Positions 18,072-26,905 of a DNA stretch of 64,000 nucleotides are shown here, one piece after another. Position numbers and translations under genes: made by a program. Source of the DNA: Neochlamydia sp. S13 (GTDB lineage: Bacteria > Chlamydiota > Chlamydiia > Chlamydiales > Parachlamydiaceae); the NCBI RefSeq assembly GCF_000648235.2, contig NZ_AP017977.1, positions 372,001 through 436,000 on the forward strand, written 5' to 3'. The first letter of the stretch is position 1, and every line of letters starts with the position of its first letter. The notes beneath the pieces were generated by a model. The model was not told the DNA's origin, did no database searches, and saw only the letters and a program-made list of their open reading frames with translations.

Positions 18072-18605
18072 AATGGCTTAAGTACTTTTTAAATTGGGGT
18101 GAGCTAAAATGAAATAAAAAACTTTTAGCCACCTTATGTTTAAAGAAGTAATTGCTTTTCTTCCCACAACTAAGCAAGCTTAAGCTAACCTACGCATTTA
18201 TAATGACAAGAAATTTCTCTCTTTTTCTGCAGATTGCTAGGCTGGGAGAACAGCCTTTCTTGACAGGAAGAAGCTAGGCGTATTGTATTCCATCATTCAA
18301 TAGAAGAATTAAAACATTGCGCCCAAAAGAGCCGTTTTTCTCAAATAAGGCAAAGAATCAATCTCATTCTTTTAGCCAAACCAAAATTGCCGCGTCACTT
18401 AATCCCCAAAACCTGTGGCTGCTCCTGAATGCTTGGAAGGCTTCCCCTTTCCTTAAATCTATCTAAAATAAAAGCGTGGTAGATTATCTGTGAGTTGTTT
18501 TTCCTTGGTAAGGATACAAATTCGCTTGACTTGCTTTTTTAATTTTTTTATATTGCCTTTAAAAAATAAAAATGCTGAGAAGTTATCACTACCCAAGGAA
18601 ATAAG
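18072..18605 (+). repeat. Intergenic repeat unit E (remnant ORF 18203-18428, promoter, uORF)
   Basis: Conserved spacer. Remnant copy E ends in TGA instead of TAA and carries the internal TAG and frameshift. The promoter is TTGACT 18526-18531, spacer 17, TATATT 18549-18554. The uORF MLRSYHYPRK is 18572-18604. The 3' inverted repeat after the preceding gene (GCTAAAAT...TTTTAGC) is present. Confidence 0.65.
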
Positions 18606-19877
18606 ATGTATCCTATCTCTTCAGCCTCTATTGAAAGCTTGCCCAATGAATTGCTACTCCCTATCTTAGAGGCTTGCGCAGTTCCTTCCTTATTTAGCGT
18701 CTGTAAAAGATGGCATCAGCTGCTGGCTTCTGAAGTGATGCCTTCTCTTTATAAACAAATAGGTAAAGTACATGTTTCCCAAGGGGATATTAACAAGCAG
18801 GCTTTTATTTTAGATAGGATTTATAAGCTAGAAAGTAGATTTTCTGAAACAGCAAAAGTAAATGCAATCTTTAGGCAAATCTTTACTTTAGCCAAGTCTT
18901 TTTCTCCTTTAGAAGTTAAAGAGAAAACAGAAGAAAAAAGAGGCTTAACTCTGGCTAATTACTCTTCTTATCTCTTAAATATTAATCGCCTTTTGCTTTG
19001 GAAAAAACTTCCTGGTGGGGAAGAATACTTGAGACGAGAAGAAACTAAGCATTTGCCTCTAGAGAAAAAAGGAGAGCTTCTTAGGGAGTGGATTGAAGAA
19101 AATTGTAGAAACATCATGGCTTTAAATTTATCTAGAGTAGGCTTGACTTATTTACCCCCAGAAATATGCCAGTTATCTCAGCTGCAAGAGCTTCAGTTAA
19201 GCAAAAACCAGATCACCAGTCTTCCTACAAAAATCGGGCAATTGTCTCAGCTGCAAAAGCTTTACTTAGATCAAAACCAGCTCACCAGCCTTCTTGCAGA
19301 AATTGGGCAGCTGTCTGAGCTGCAAACCCTTCTCTTAAATCAAAACCAGCTCACCAGTCTTCCTACAGAAATCGGGCAATTGTCTCAGCTGCAAAAGCTT
19401 TACCTAGATCAAAACCAGCTCACCAGCCTTCCTGCAGAAATAGGTCAATTGTCTCAGTTGCAAAAGCTTTACTTAAATCAAAACCAGCTCACCAGCCTTC
19501 CTGCAGAAATAGGTCAATTGTCTCAGCTGCTACAGCTTTACTTAAATCAAAACCAGCTCCCCGCTCTGCCTATAGAAATTGGGCGGCTGTCTCAGCTGCA
19601 GGAGCTTTACTTAAATCAAAACCAGCTCACCAGTCTGCCTGAAGAAATCGGGCAACTGTTTCAGCTGCAATGGCTTAAATTAAATCAAAACCAGCTCACC
19701 AGCCTTCCTGCAGAAATCTGGCAATTGTTTCAGCTGCAAGGGCTTGAATTAAATCAAAACCAGCTCACCGCTCTACCTACAGAAATTGGGCAGCTGTCTC
19801 AACTTACCAAGCTTGAATTAGCGGAAAATCCTTTGAAAGATATCCCCGAAAAAATAAGGCAGCGTTTTCAATTGTAG
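18606..19877 (+). CDS. F-box/LRR protein E (predicted effector)
   Basis: 423 residues, intact. F-box at ~8-45 (VCKRWHQLLA), type 1 middle domain very close to genes A and B (KQIGKVHVSQGDINKQAFIL), ten LRRs and the cap. One LRR has LTSLLAEIG in place of LTSLPAEIG and another has EIWQL in place of EIGQL, so the consensus is loosening slightly. AAGGAA precedes the ATG by six bases. The region after the middle domain carries EVKEKTEEKR, the variant also found in type 2 genes, a sign of exchange between copies. Confidence 0.85.
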   Translation: MYPISSASIESLPNELLLPILEACAVPSLFSVCKRWHQLLASEVMPSLYKQIGKVHVSQGDINKQAFILDRIYKLESRFSETAKVNAIFRQIFTLAKSFSPLEVKEKTEEKRGLTLANYSSYLLNINRLLLWKKLPGGEEYLRREETKHLPLEKKGELLREWIEENCRNIMALNLSRVGLTYLPPEICQLSQLQELQLSKNQITSLPTKIGQLSQLQKLYLDQNQLTSLLAEIGQLSELQTLLLNQNQLTSLPTEIGQLSQLQKLYLDQNQLTSLPAEIGQLSQLQKLYLNQNQLTSLPAEIGQLSQLLQLYLNQNQLPALPIEIGRLSQLQELYLNQNQLTSLPEEIGQLFQLQWLKLNQNQLTSLPAEIWQLFQLQGLELNQNQLTALPTEIGQLSQLTKLELAENPLKDIPEKIRQRFQL

Positions 19878-20009
19878 AATGGCTTAAGTACTTTTTAAAT
19901 TGGGGTGAGCTAAAATGAAATAAAAAACTTTTAGCTATCTTATCTTTAAACAAGTCATCCGCTTTCCTTCCCACAACTAAGTAAGCTTAAGCTAACCTAC
20001 GCATTTATA

Positions 20010-20234
20010 ATGACAAGAGATTTCTCTCTTTTGCTGCAGATTGATATACTGGGAGAACAACTTTCCTTGACAGCAAGAAACTGGCGTATTGTATTCCATC
20101 CTTCGATAGAAGAATTAAAACATTGCACCAAAAAAGAGCCATTTTCTCAAATAAGGCAAAGAATCAATCTCATTCTTTTAGTCAAATCAAAATTGCCGCG
20201 TCAATTAATTTCCAAAACCTGTGGCTGCTCCTAA
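20010..20234 (+). CDS. Small ORF, the only uninterrupted copy of the spacer remnant (74 aa)
   Basis: This copy F of the spacer remnant reads through without stop or shift: MTRDFSLLLQ at the start, EELKHCTKKEPFSQIRQRIN in the middle, TCGCS at the end. The other six copies (8913, 10863, 12394, 16185, 18203, 21771) are 1-3 bp longer and interrupted. No ribosome site is evident. It may be the ancestral frame or a chance reopening. The spacer 19878-20361 also holds the promoter of gene F: TTGACT 20281-20286 with TATTCT 20305-20310 (spacer 18). A ~50-bp segment present in the other spacers is missing here. Confidence 0.35.
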   Translation: MTRDFSLLLQIDILGEQLSLTARNWRIVFHPSIEELKHCTKKEPFSQIRQRINLILLVKSKLPRQLISKTCGCS

Positions 20235-20280
20235 ATGCTTGAAAGGTCTCCACCCTTTCCTTAAATCTATACGAATTCGT

Positions 20281-20360
20281 TTGACTTGCTTTTTTAATTT
20301 TTTTTATTCTGTCTTAAAGAAATAAAAATGATAAAAGGTCATTACTACCCAAGGAAATAA
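20281..20360 (+). promoter_or_regulatory. Promoter and uORF of LRR gene F
   Basis: TTGACT at 20281-20286, -10 TATTCT at 20305-20310 (weaker than in the other units). The uORF MIKGHYYPRK is 20328-20360. It is the most diverged of the seven uORFs, yet it keeps the length, the YPRK end and the stop one base before the next ATG. Confidence 0.6.
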
Positions 20361-20361
20361 A

Positions 20362-21639
20362 ATGCATCCTATCTCATCGACATCTATTGAAAGCTTACCC
20401 AATGAATTGCTACTCCCTATCTTAGAGGCTTGCGTAGTTCCTTCCTTATTTAGCGTCTGTAAAAGATGGCATCATCTGCTGGCTACTGAAGTCATGCCCC
20501 CTCTTTATAAGCAAATAGGTAAAGTGCATGTTCCTCAAGGAAATGTTAAGGAGCAGGCTCTTATTGTAGATAAGATTTATAAGCTAGAAGAAAAGCTTTC
20601 TGAAGCAGCAAAGGTAAATGCAATCTTTAAGCAAATCTTTACTTTAGCCAAGTCTTTTTCTCCTTTGGAATTTAAAGAGAAAACGGAAGAAAAAAGAGGC
20701 TTAACGCTGGCTAATCACTCTTCTTATCTCTTAAACATTAATCGCCTTTTACTTTGGAAAAAATTTCCTGGAGGGGAAGAATACTTGAGCCGAGAAGAAA
20801 TTAAGCACTTGCCTCTAGAAAAAAAAGGGGAGCTACTTAGAGATTGGATTGAAGAAAATTATAAAAATACCACGGCTTTAGGTTTATCTGGAGTAGGCTT
20901 GACTTGTTTACCCCCAGAGATATGCCAGTTATCTAAGCTGCAAGCACTTAACTTAAATCAAAACCAGCTCACCAGTCTGCCTGGAGAAATCGGGCAGTTG
21001 TCTCAGCTGCAAGAGTTTAACTTAGATTATAACCGCCTCATTGCTCTGCCTACAAAAATCGGGCAACTGTCTCAGCTGCAAAGGCTTTACTTAAATCAAA
21101 ACCAGCTCACGACTCTGCCTGCAGAAATCGGGCAACTGTCTCAGCTGCGATGGCTTTACTTAAATCAAAACCAGCTCACCACTCTGCCTGGAGAAATCGG
21201 GCAGCTGTCTAAGCTGACACGGCTTGGCTTAAATCAAAACCAGCTCACCGCTCTGCCTGCAGAAATCGGGCAGCTGTCTCAGCTGAAATCGCTTGGCTTA
21301 AGAGAAAACCAGATCACCGCTCTGCCTACAGAAATAGGTCAATTGCCTCAGCTGCAAGTGCTTGACTTAAATCAAAACCAGCTCACCAGCCTGCCTGCAG
21401 AAATAGGTCAATTGTCTCAGCTGCTACAGCTTTACTTAAATCAAAACCAGCTCACCAGTCTTCCTAAAGAAATCGGGCAGCTGTCTCAGCTGAAACAGCT
21501 TTACTTAAAACAAAACCAGCTCACCAGCCTTCCTGCAGAAATCGGACAGGTGCCTTATCTTAACATGCTTGTATTAACGGAAAACCCTTTGAAAGTGAAA
21601 GATATTGCAGAAAAGATAAGGCAGCGTTTTCAGTTGTAG
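20362..21639 (+). CDS. F-box/LRR protein F (predicted effector)
   Basis: 425 residues, intact. F-box at ~8-45; the middle domain is type 1 but diverged (KQIGKVHVPQGNVKEQALIVDKIYKLEEKLSEAAK), resembling the solitary gene at 50813 more than its neighbours do. Ten LRRs and a modified cap (LVLTENPLKVKDIAEKI, with two extra residues) follow. AAGGAA is six bases before the ATG. Predicted role as for the other F-box/LRR proteins of the island. Confidence 0.85.
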   Translation: MHPISSTSIESLPNELLLPILEACVVPSLFSVCKRWHHLLATEVMPPLYKQIGKVHVPQGNVKEQALIVDKIYKLEEKLSEAAKVNAIFKQIFTLAKSFSPLEFKEKTEEKRGLTLANHSSYLLNINRLLLWKKFPGGEEYLSREEIKHLPLEKKGELLRDWIEENYKNTTALGLSGVGLTCLPPEICQLSKLQALNLNQNQLTSLPGEIGQLSQLQEFNLDYNRLIALPTKIGQLSQLQRLYLNQNQLTTLPAEIGQLSQLRWLYLNQNQLTTLPGEIGQLSKLTRLGLNQNQLTALPAEIGQLSQLKSLGLRENQITALPTEIGQLPQLQVLDLNQNQLTSLPAEIGQLSQLLQLYLNQNQLTSLPKEIGQLSQLKQLYLKQNQLTSLPAEIGQVPYLNMLVLTENPLKVKDIAEKIRQRFQL

Positions 21640-22175
21640 AATGGCCGTAAATACTTTTTAAATTGAATGAGCTATAATGAAAAAAAAGCTTTTAGCCATC
21701 TTATCTTTAAACAAGTAATCTGCTTTTCTTCCCGCAACTAAGCAAGCTTAAACTGACCTACACATTTATAACGCCAAGAAATTTTTCTCTTTTTCTGCAG
21801 AGTGTTATGGCTGGAAGGACAACCTTTTTTGGCAGGAAGAAGCTAGGCGTATTGTATTCCATCATTCGTTAGAAGAATCAAAACATTGCGCCAAAAAGAG
21901 CCGTTTTTCTCAAATAAGGCAAAGAATCAATCTCATTCTTTTAGCCAAATCAAAATTGCCGCGTCACTTAATCGCCAAAACCTGTGGCTGCTCCTAAATG
22001 CTTGGAAGGTCTCCCTCCTTTCCGTGAATCTATCTGAAAAAAAAGCGAGGTAGATTATCTGTGAGTTGCTTTTCATTGATAAGAACACGAATTCGTTTGA
22101 CTTGCTTTTTTAATTTTTTATATTATTTTTAAAAAATAAAAATGCTGAAAAATTATCACTACTCAAGGAAATAAA
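21640..22175 (+). repeat. Intergenic repeat unit G (remnant ORF 21771-21998, promoter, uORF)
   Basis: Conserved spacer. Remnant copy G is the most decayed: its ATG is ACG and it is 3 bp longer than copy F, with shifts. The promoter is TTGACT 22097-22102, spacer 16, TATATT 22119-22124. The uORF MLKNYHYSRK is 22142-22174. Confidence 0.65.
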
Positions 22176-23738
22176 ATGCATCCTATCTCATCGACATCTA
22201 TTGAAAGCTTGCCCAATGAATTGCTGCTCCCTATCTTAGAGGCTTGCGTAGTTCCTTCCTTATTTAGCGTCTGTAAAAGATGGCATCATCTGCTGGCTTC
22301 TGAAGCGATACCTTCTCTTTATAAAAAAATAGCACAGCTTCATTTCCTCAAGAGGAATGCCACTACCCAGCGAACTCTTATGTTAGCTAAAGTTTATCAA
22401 CTCGATCCTGGACTTACCTCTACCGAAAAAGTTTATCAAGTTTTTAAGCAAGTTTTTACCTTAGCTAAATCTATTTCTCCTTTGGAATTTAAATGGAAAA
22501 CAGAAGAAAAAAGAGGCTTAACGCTGGCTAATTACTCTTCTTATCTCTTAAATATTAACCGCCTTTTACTTTGGAAAAAACTTCCTGGGGGGGAAGAATA
22601 CTTGAGCCGAGAAGAAATTAAGCACTTGCCTCTAGGAAAAAAAGGAGAGCTACTTAGAGATTGGATTGAAGAAAATTGTAAAGACTTAACTTTGCTAAAT
22701 TTATCTGAAGCAGGCTTGATTTATTTACCCCCAGAAATATGCCAGTTATCTCAGCTGCAAACGCTTGACTTAAATCAAAACCAGCTCACCGCTCTGCCTG
22801 CAGAAATTGGGCAGCTGTCTCAGTTGCGATGGCTTTACGTAAATCAAAACCAGCTCACCGCTCTTCCTGAAGAAATCGGGCAATTGTCTCAGCTGCAAGA
22901 GCTTTACTTAAATCAAAACCAGCTCGCCAGCCTTCCTGCAGAAATAGGTCAATTGTCTCAGCTGCAAGAGCTTTACTTAAATCAAAACCAGCTCATCACT
23001 CTGCCTACAGAAATCGGGCAGCTGTCTCGGCTGAAAAGGCTTGAATTAAATCAAAACCAGCTCACCAGCCTTCCTGCAGAAATCGGGCGGCTGTCTAAGC
23101 TGGGATGGCTTGATTCAAGCCAAAACCAGCTCACCAGTCTTCCTGCAGAGATCGGGCAGCTGTCTAAGCTGCAAAGGCTTTACTTAAATCAAAATCAGCT
23201 CACCAGCCTGCCTGTACAAATCGGGCAGCTGTCTAAGTTGATGCAGCTGTGCTTAAATCAAAACCAGCTCGCCGCTCTTTCTGAAGAAATCGGGCAATTG
23301 TCTCAGCTGCGAGAGCTTTACTTAAATCAAAACCAGCTCGCCAGCCTTCCTGCAGAAATTGGACAGCTGTCTCGGCTGTAAGAGCTTTACTTAAATCAAA
23401 ACCAGCTCATCAGCCTTCCTGCAGAAATAGGTCAATTGTCTCAGCTGCAAGAGCTTTACTTAAATCAAAACCAGCTCGCCGCTCTTTCTGAAGAAATCGG
23501 GCAATTGTCTCAGCTGCGAGAGCTTTACTTAAATCAAAACCAGCTCATCAGCCTTCCTGCAGAAATAGGTCAATTGTCTCAGCTGCAAGAGCTTTGCTTA
23601 AATCAAAACCAGCTCACCAGTCTTCCTGCAGAGATAGGGCAGTTGTCTCAGCTGCAAACGCTTGAATTAGCGGAAAATCCTTTGAAAGATATCGCTGAAA
23701 AAATAAGGCAGCGTTTTTCAATTGTAGAATGGTCGTAA
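22176..23738 (+). pseudogene. F-box/LRR gene G, nonsense codon within LRR array
   Basis: 521 codons with one in-frame TAA at 23379-23381, where the repeat consensus has CAA (Gln). The product up to the stop is 401 residues with F-box, type 2 middle domain (KKIAQLHFLKRNATTQRTLMLAKVYQLD) and about ten LRRs, lacking the cap, so a truncated effector could still be made. After the stop, the same frame continues through five more LRRs from 23382. A 207-bp block (three LRRs) at 23271 is repeated at 23478. The last codons are shifted by one inserted T, so the C-terminus reads FSIVEWS in place of FQL-stop. I call it a pseudogene, but a shortened functional protein is possible. Confidence 0.75.
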
Positions 23739-23784
23739 GTACTTTTTAGATTGTGGTGAGCTAAATGAAATAAAAAACTTTTAG

Positions 23785-25819
23785 CGGTAGTTCCATTTTT
23801 TTATAAGGTTAAAGTGAGTAATTGGTTTATTATTACTTACATTCCTCAGCAAAAAAAATAATTAGGAATTTTGAAGACTAATCGAGTAAGATGTTTTCTT
23901 TAAGGGATTAAACTAAACGACTAAAAGTTATGCAGATAGATACACAAAACGTCGATCATTTAGGATTGGTAGCTGGAATGTGTGAGGAAATAGGGTTAGT
24001 TGACCTTATTGATCAAGCAGTAGGTAACCAGGCGAAGAATAAGCATTTAACCTATGGGCAAGCTGTTAAATGCATGATCTTAAATGGATTGGGATTTGTA
24101 AGTCGGACGCTTTACATGTATTCTGAGTACTTTGAAGATAAACCCATCGATCATTTGCTAGGTACGCCAGTCATTCCCGAGCAGATTGATGATAATGTTT
24201 TGGGGAGAGCGCTGGATAAGTTATTTGAGTTGGGAGTGACCGAGCTTTTTACTAAAATAGCTTTACATACAATCAAAGTGCTTGGCATCCAAGTAAAAAG
24301 TTTACATTTAGATGCCACAAGCTTTCACGTAGATGGAAACTATGAGAGCCTATTAGAACAAGGAGAAGCATGCATTCGCCTAGTGCAAGGCTACAGTAGA
24401 GACCATAGGCCTGATTTAAATCAAGCCGTCTTGCAGCTTATCACCTCCAATGAAGGCAATATTCCTTTATACATGCAAGCGGCTGATGGCAATAGCAGTG
24501 ATAAGGCCGCCTTTACGCAAATTGTTGGCGAACATCTTAAAAGCTTTCGGCAAGCGGTAGAGAATCGTTATATAGTAGGAGACAGTGCTCTTTATACGCC
24601 AGCTACCTTACAAGTTCTTAAAGAAGAACAAAGCTTATTTGTCACGCGTGTACCCATGCAAATCAAAGAGGCTAAAGAGCTCATATTTGAAGTGCCTTAC
24701 GACAAGACGGTAGAAATAACAGAAGGCTATCGAGCTTTTGAAAGTACCTCTTGCTATGCCGGTGTTGAACAAAGATGGGTAGTTATCTTTAGCCAAGCGG
24801 CCTATCAAAGAGAATGCCGCACTTTAGCCAAGCATTATCTTAAGGGCAGTGAGAAAGAATCCAAAGCTTTCTTTAAGTTTATAAAGCAAGAGTTTTCATG
24901 CCCCAATGATGCTAAGCGCCAATTAGATAAGTTTGCAAAAAAGCTTAAATATATACAAATTATAGAACCTCAAGTTATAGCAACTCAAAAGCATACTACA
25001 TCTGGTCGACCAAAAGCTGGGCAAGCACCTTCTATACTTAGCTATCACCTAGAAGGTACAGTAGCCTGCTCTTTGCTTAACAAAGCAGAGTTAGAGAGGA
25101 GTAAAGGGTTTTTCATCTTAGCAACTAATGATATGGATGTAATCGTTTTTCCTGCTCAGGAAGTTTTGAAAACATATAAAGCACAGCAAAGTGTAGAAAG
25201 AGGATTTAGATTCTTGAAAAGTCCCGATTTCCTAGTCTCTTCTTTCTTTCTAAAAAAGCCAGAAAGAATAGAAGCTCTTTTAATGGTAATGACTCTATGC
25301 CTTTTGGTCTATTCTGCGCTTGAATATAAGATTCGAGAAAAATTACGAGAAAATGGTGAGAACTTCTTAAATCAGCTTAAGAAACCTACTCAAAAGCCAA
25401 CCACACGCTGGGTGTTTTTCTGTTTCCTAGGCCTGCATATGGTCTTTATTGACCATAAAAAATTGCAAATTACCAATTTGAAAGAACGCCATAGAATTAT
25501 CCTTAGATGCTTAGGGCCTCCTTACCAAAAATTCTATTATTCTGAAATGTGGTGAGAAATCACGGTTATTAAATACTTAGGTTTTTTTATTAAAAATTGT
25601 AGTCGCCAAAAAATTATTTAGGCTGGTTTTCAGCAAATTCCAGAACCACGCCATCAAAATAGACAAATGCTTGAGGCTTTAAAGATAGAGTTACCAAAAG
25701 TTTTACCAAAGAATTATGCGCCTGTAGTCATCAGGAAAAAGCGCCGATAATACGCGTAACTTTTTAATAATCAATAAGTTGATTGCTACTGATTATTTCT
25801 AAAGAAATGGAACTTCCCG
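23785..25819 (+). mobile_element. IS1634-family insertion sequence, complete
   Basis: Terminal inverted repeats: CGGTAGTTCCATTTTTTT from 23785 and its near complement ending CGGGAAGTTCCATTTCTTT read inward from 25819. Length 2035 bp, with one transposase gene. The left end cuts into the terminal inverted repeat of the last LRR unit (sequence stops at TTTTAG). Its own flanks do not match each other (TTTTAG left, TTTAAA right), whereas the right flank matches the left flank of the MITE at 8608. Confidence 0.85.
23930..25555 (+). CDS. IS1634-family transposase
   Basis: 541 residues, apparently intact. The N-terminal ~110 residues (QNVDHLGLVAGMCEEIGLVDLID) match the DUF4277 domain found in IS1634 transposases. 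DDE catalytic candidates: Asp in LHLDATSFH, Asp in YIVGDSALY, and Glu in QSVERGFRFLK. It moves the element by cutting at the inverted repeats bounding 23785-25819. No good ribosome site precedes the ATG, typical for transposases. It may also act on the 300-bp MITE at 8608 and on the whole bracketed block. Confidence 0.93.
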   Translation: MQIDTQNVDHLGLVAGMCEEIGLVDLIDQAVGNQAKNKHLTYGQAVKCMILNGLGFVSRTLYMYSEYFEDKPIDHLLGTPVIPEQIDDNVLGRALDKLFELGVTELFTKIALHTIKVLGIQVKSLHLDATSFHVDGNYESLLEQGEACIRLVQGYSRDHRPDLNQAVLQLITSNEGNIPLYMQAADGNSSDKAAFTQIVGEHLKSFRQAVENRYIVGDSALYTPATLQVLKEEQSLFVTRVPMQIKEAKELIFEVPYDKTVEITEGYRAFESTSCYAGVEQRWVVIFSQAAYQRECRTLAKHYLKGSEKESKAFFKFIKQEFSCPNDAKRQLDKFAKKLKYIQIIEPQVIATQKHTTSGRPKAGQAPSILSYHLEGTVACSLLNKAELERSKGFFILATNDMDVIVFPAQEVLKTYKAQQSVERGFRFLKSPDFLVSSFFLKKPERIEALLMVMTLCLLVYSALEYKIREKLRENGENFLNQLKKPTQKPTTRWVFFCFLGLHMVFIDHKKLQITNLKERHRIILRCLGPPYQKFYYSEMW

Positions 25820-26335
25820 TTTAAAGAAAAATTAAGTCAATCTCTCCTTACCTATTTCAAAAGATGGACGCTATTAAAAAGCTTATAGAAGTTAACTTTA
25901 GCTTTTTTCTTTCTTCTTTTTCAATTTTCCTTTAGGTTGTCCTATCCCTCTCCTATAAATATTTGAATAAGAATCGAATAGATTAAAAGTCTAAGCTTTT
26001 ACAATGGATGATTAAAAAATATAATTTACAATTTTTTTAGATAAGGTATATTACAAAATAATGCCTCCTTTATCCCTAAATGAGCGCTGCTACTTAAAGT
26101 TGGTTTTATTCACCTTTATAGGTGCCTTTTACTCAGCACCTTGTTTTGAAATAAGTGCGAATTAAAGGGTGAACTAGCAGCCTAAATAGCTAGGTAAGGC
26201 AGGAAAGAAAAAGAGATTTTTAAACTAGGCGCCTTTCTGCCTCATTTTTTAATGCTCGACTTCGCAGCTCTTCCACTAAATTGGCTAGGGGATTAGCAAA
26301 AAACAATCATTTATCTATATCTTAAAGGAGATGCT
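25820..26335. other. Non-coding stretch
   Basis: 516 bp between the insertion sequence and the BON-domain gene. I see no gene. It is AT-rich with a GGTGCCTTTTACTCAGCACC imperfect hairpin near 26120. AAAGGAG near 26323 is the ribosome site of the next gene. Confidence 0.5.
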
Positions 26336-26905
26336 ATGAAGATTTCTCTCTCTATTTTTTCTTATACATGCACGGGGATCATCCTTGCAACAATGAGCTC
26401 GGCTTATGGGCAATGCACAGGGGAGGATTGTCCGATTTTTAATTCTTATTTTGATCATCCTGCTTCTTCTCCATCTAGTTACCCTCTTCAAACTTCGCAA
26501 GAGAGCCAAGATTTTAGCTCGCAAAATAGCTTAAAGGCAGAGAGTAAAAAGAAGAATGGCGGGGAAAGCAGTGTGCAGCGAGGCTTTAATCGAGAGGGAA
26601 ATCCTGATCAAAGAGAGATAAACAGTAAGCAGATAAGTAGCTATCAAAATAAGGGGTCCGATAGCGTAATTTACTACCAGATTGAAGAAACTTTAAAAAA
26701 TAACCGTTTAAAGAAAAATTACCCTTTGGTGAATATACGCTTTTATCAGGGCATGGCCACTCTGTCTGGTACGGTAGAAACAGAAGATGATAGGCAACAG
26801 GTCGAGAGTAGAGTCCGTGCGATTCAAGGGGTGATTGATATTAATGATCAGCTGCAAGTCGAATCTTCTACTCCATCTAACCAAGGCAGAAAACCTACTA
26901 ACTAG
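26336..26905 (+). CDS. Exported BON-domain protein
   Basis: 189 residues. The first ~25 (MKISLSIFSYTCTGIILATM) form a signal peptide ending near SSAYG. A low-complexity polar region follows. The C-terminal half (residues ~105-175: QIEETLKNNRLKKN...VNIRFYQGMATLSGTVETED...VRAIQGVIDINDQLQ) is a BON domain, found in OsmY-like periplasmic proteins that bind phospholipid or shield the envelope. Strong AAAGGAG before the ATG. A role in envelope stability is inferred from the family. Confidence 0.8.
   Translation: MKISLSIFSYTCTGIILATMSSAYGQCTGEDCPIFNSYFDHPASSPSSYPLQTSQESQDFSSQNSLKAESKKKNGGESSVQRGFNREGNPDQREINSKQISSYQNKGSDSVIYYQIEETLKNNRLKKNYPLVNIRFYQGMATLSGTVETEDDRQQVESRVRAIQGVIDINDQLQVESSTPSNQGRKPTN

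Larger units (their letters stand above)
8608..25819. mobile_element. Candidate 17.2-kb composite transposon carrying the F-box/LRR array
   Basis: The block runs from the left end of an IS1634-derived mini-element to the right end of a complete IS1634-family element, both in the same orientation. The outer ends read CGGAAGTTCC (8608) and GGAACTTCCCG (ending 25819). The bases directly outside are TTTAAA on both sides (8602-8607 and 25820-25825), while the inner ends of the two copies do not share flanks. That pattern is expected if the whole interval moved as one unit with a 6-bp target duplication. TTTAAA is AT-rich and palindromic, so chance cannot be excluded. The cargo is seven F-box/LRR units and a nested DUF1670 element. 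Mobility as a unit is an inference. Confidence 0.5.

Noticed and set aside
9315-23738. 69-bp repeats as a CRISPR or minisatellite
   Set aside because: The units are translated in frame as 23-residue LRRs, without spacers or constant palindromic repeats.
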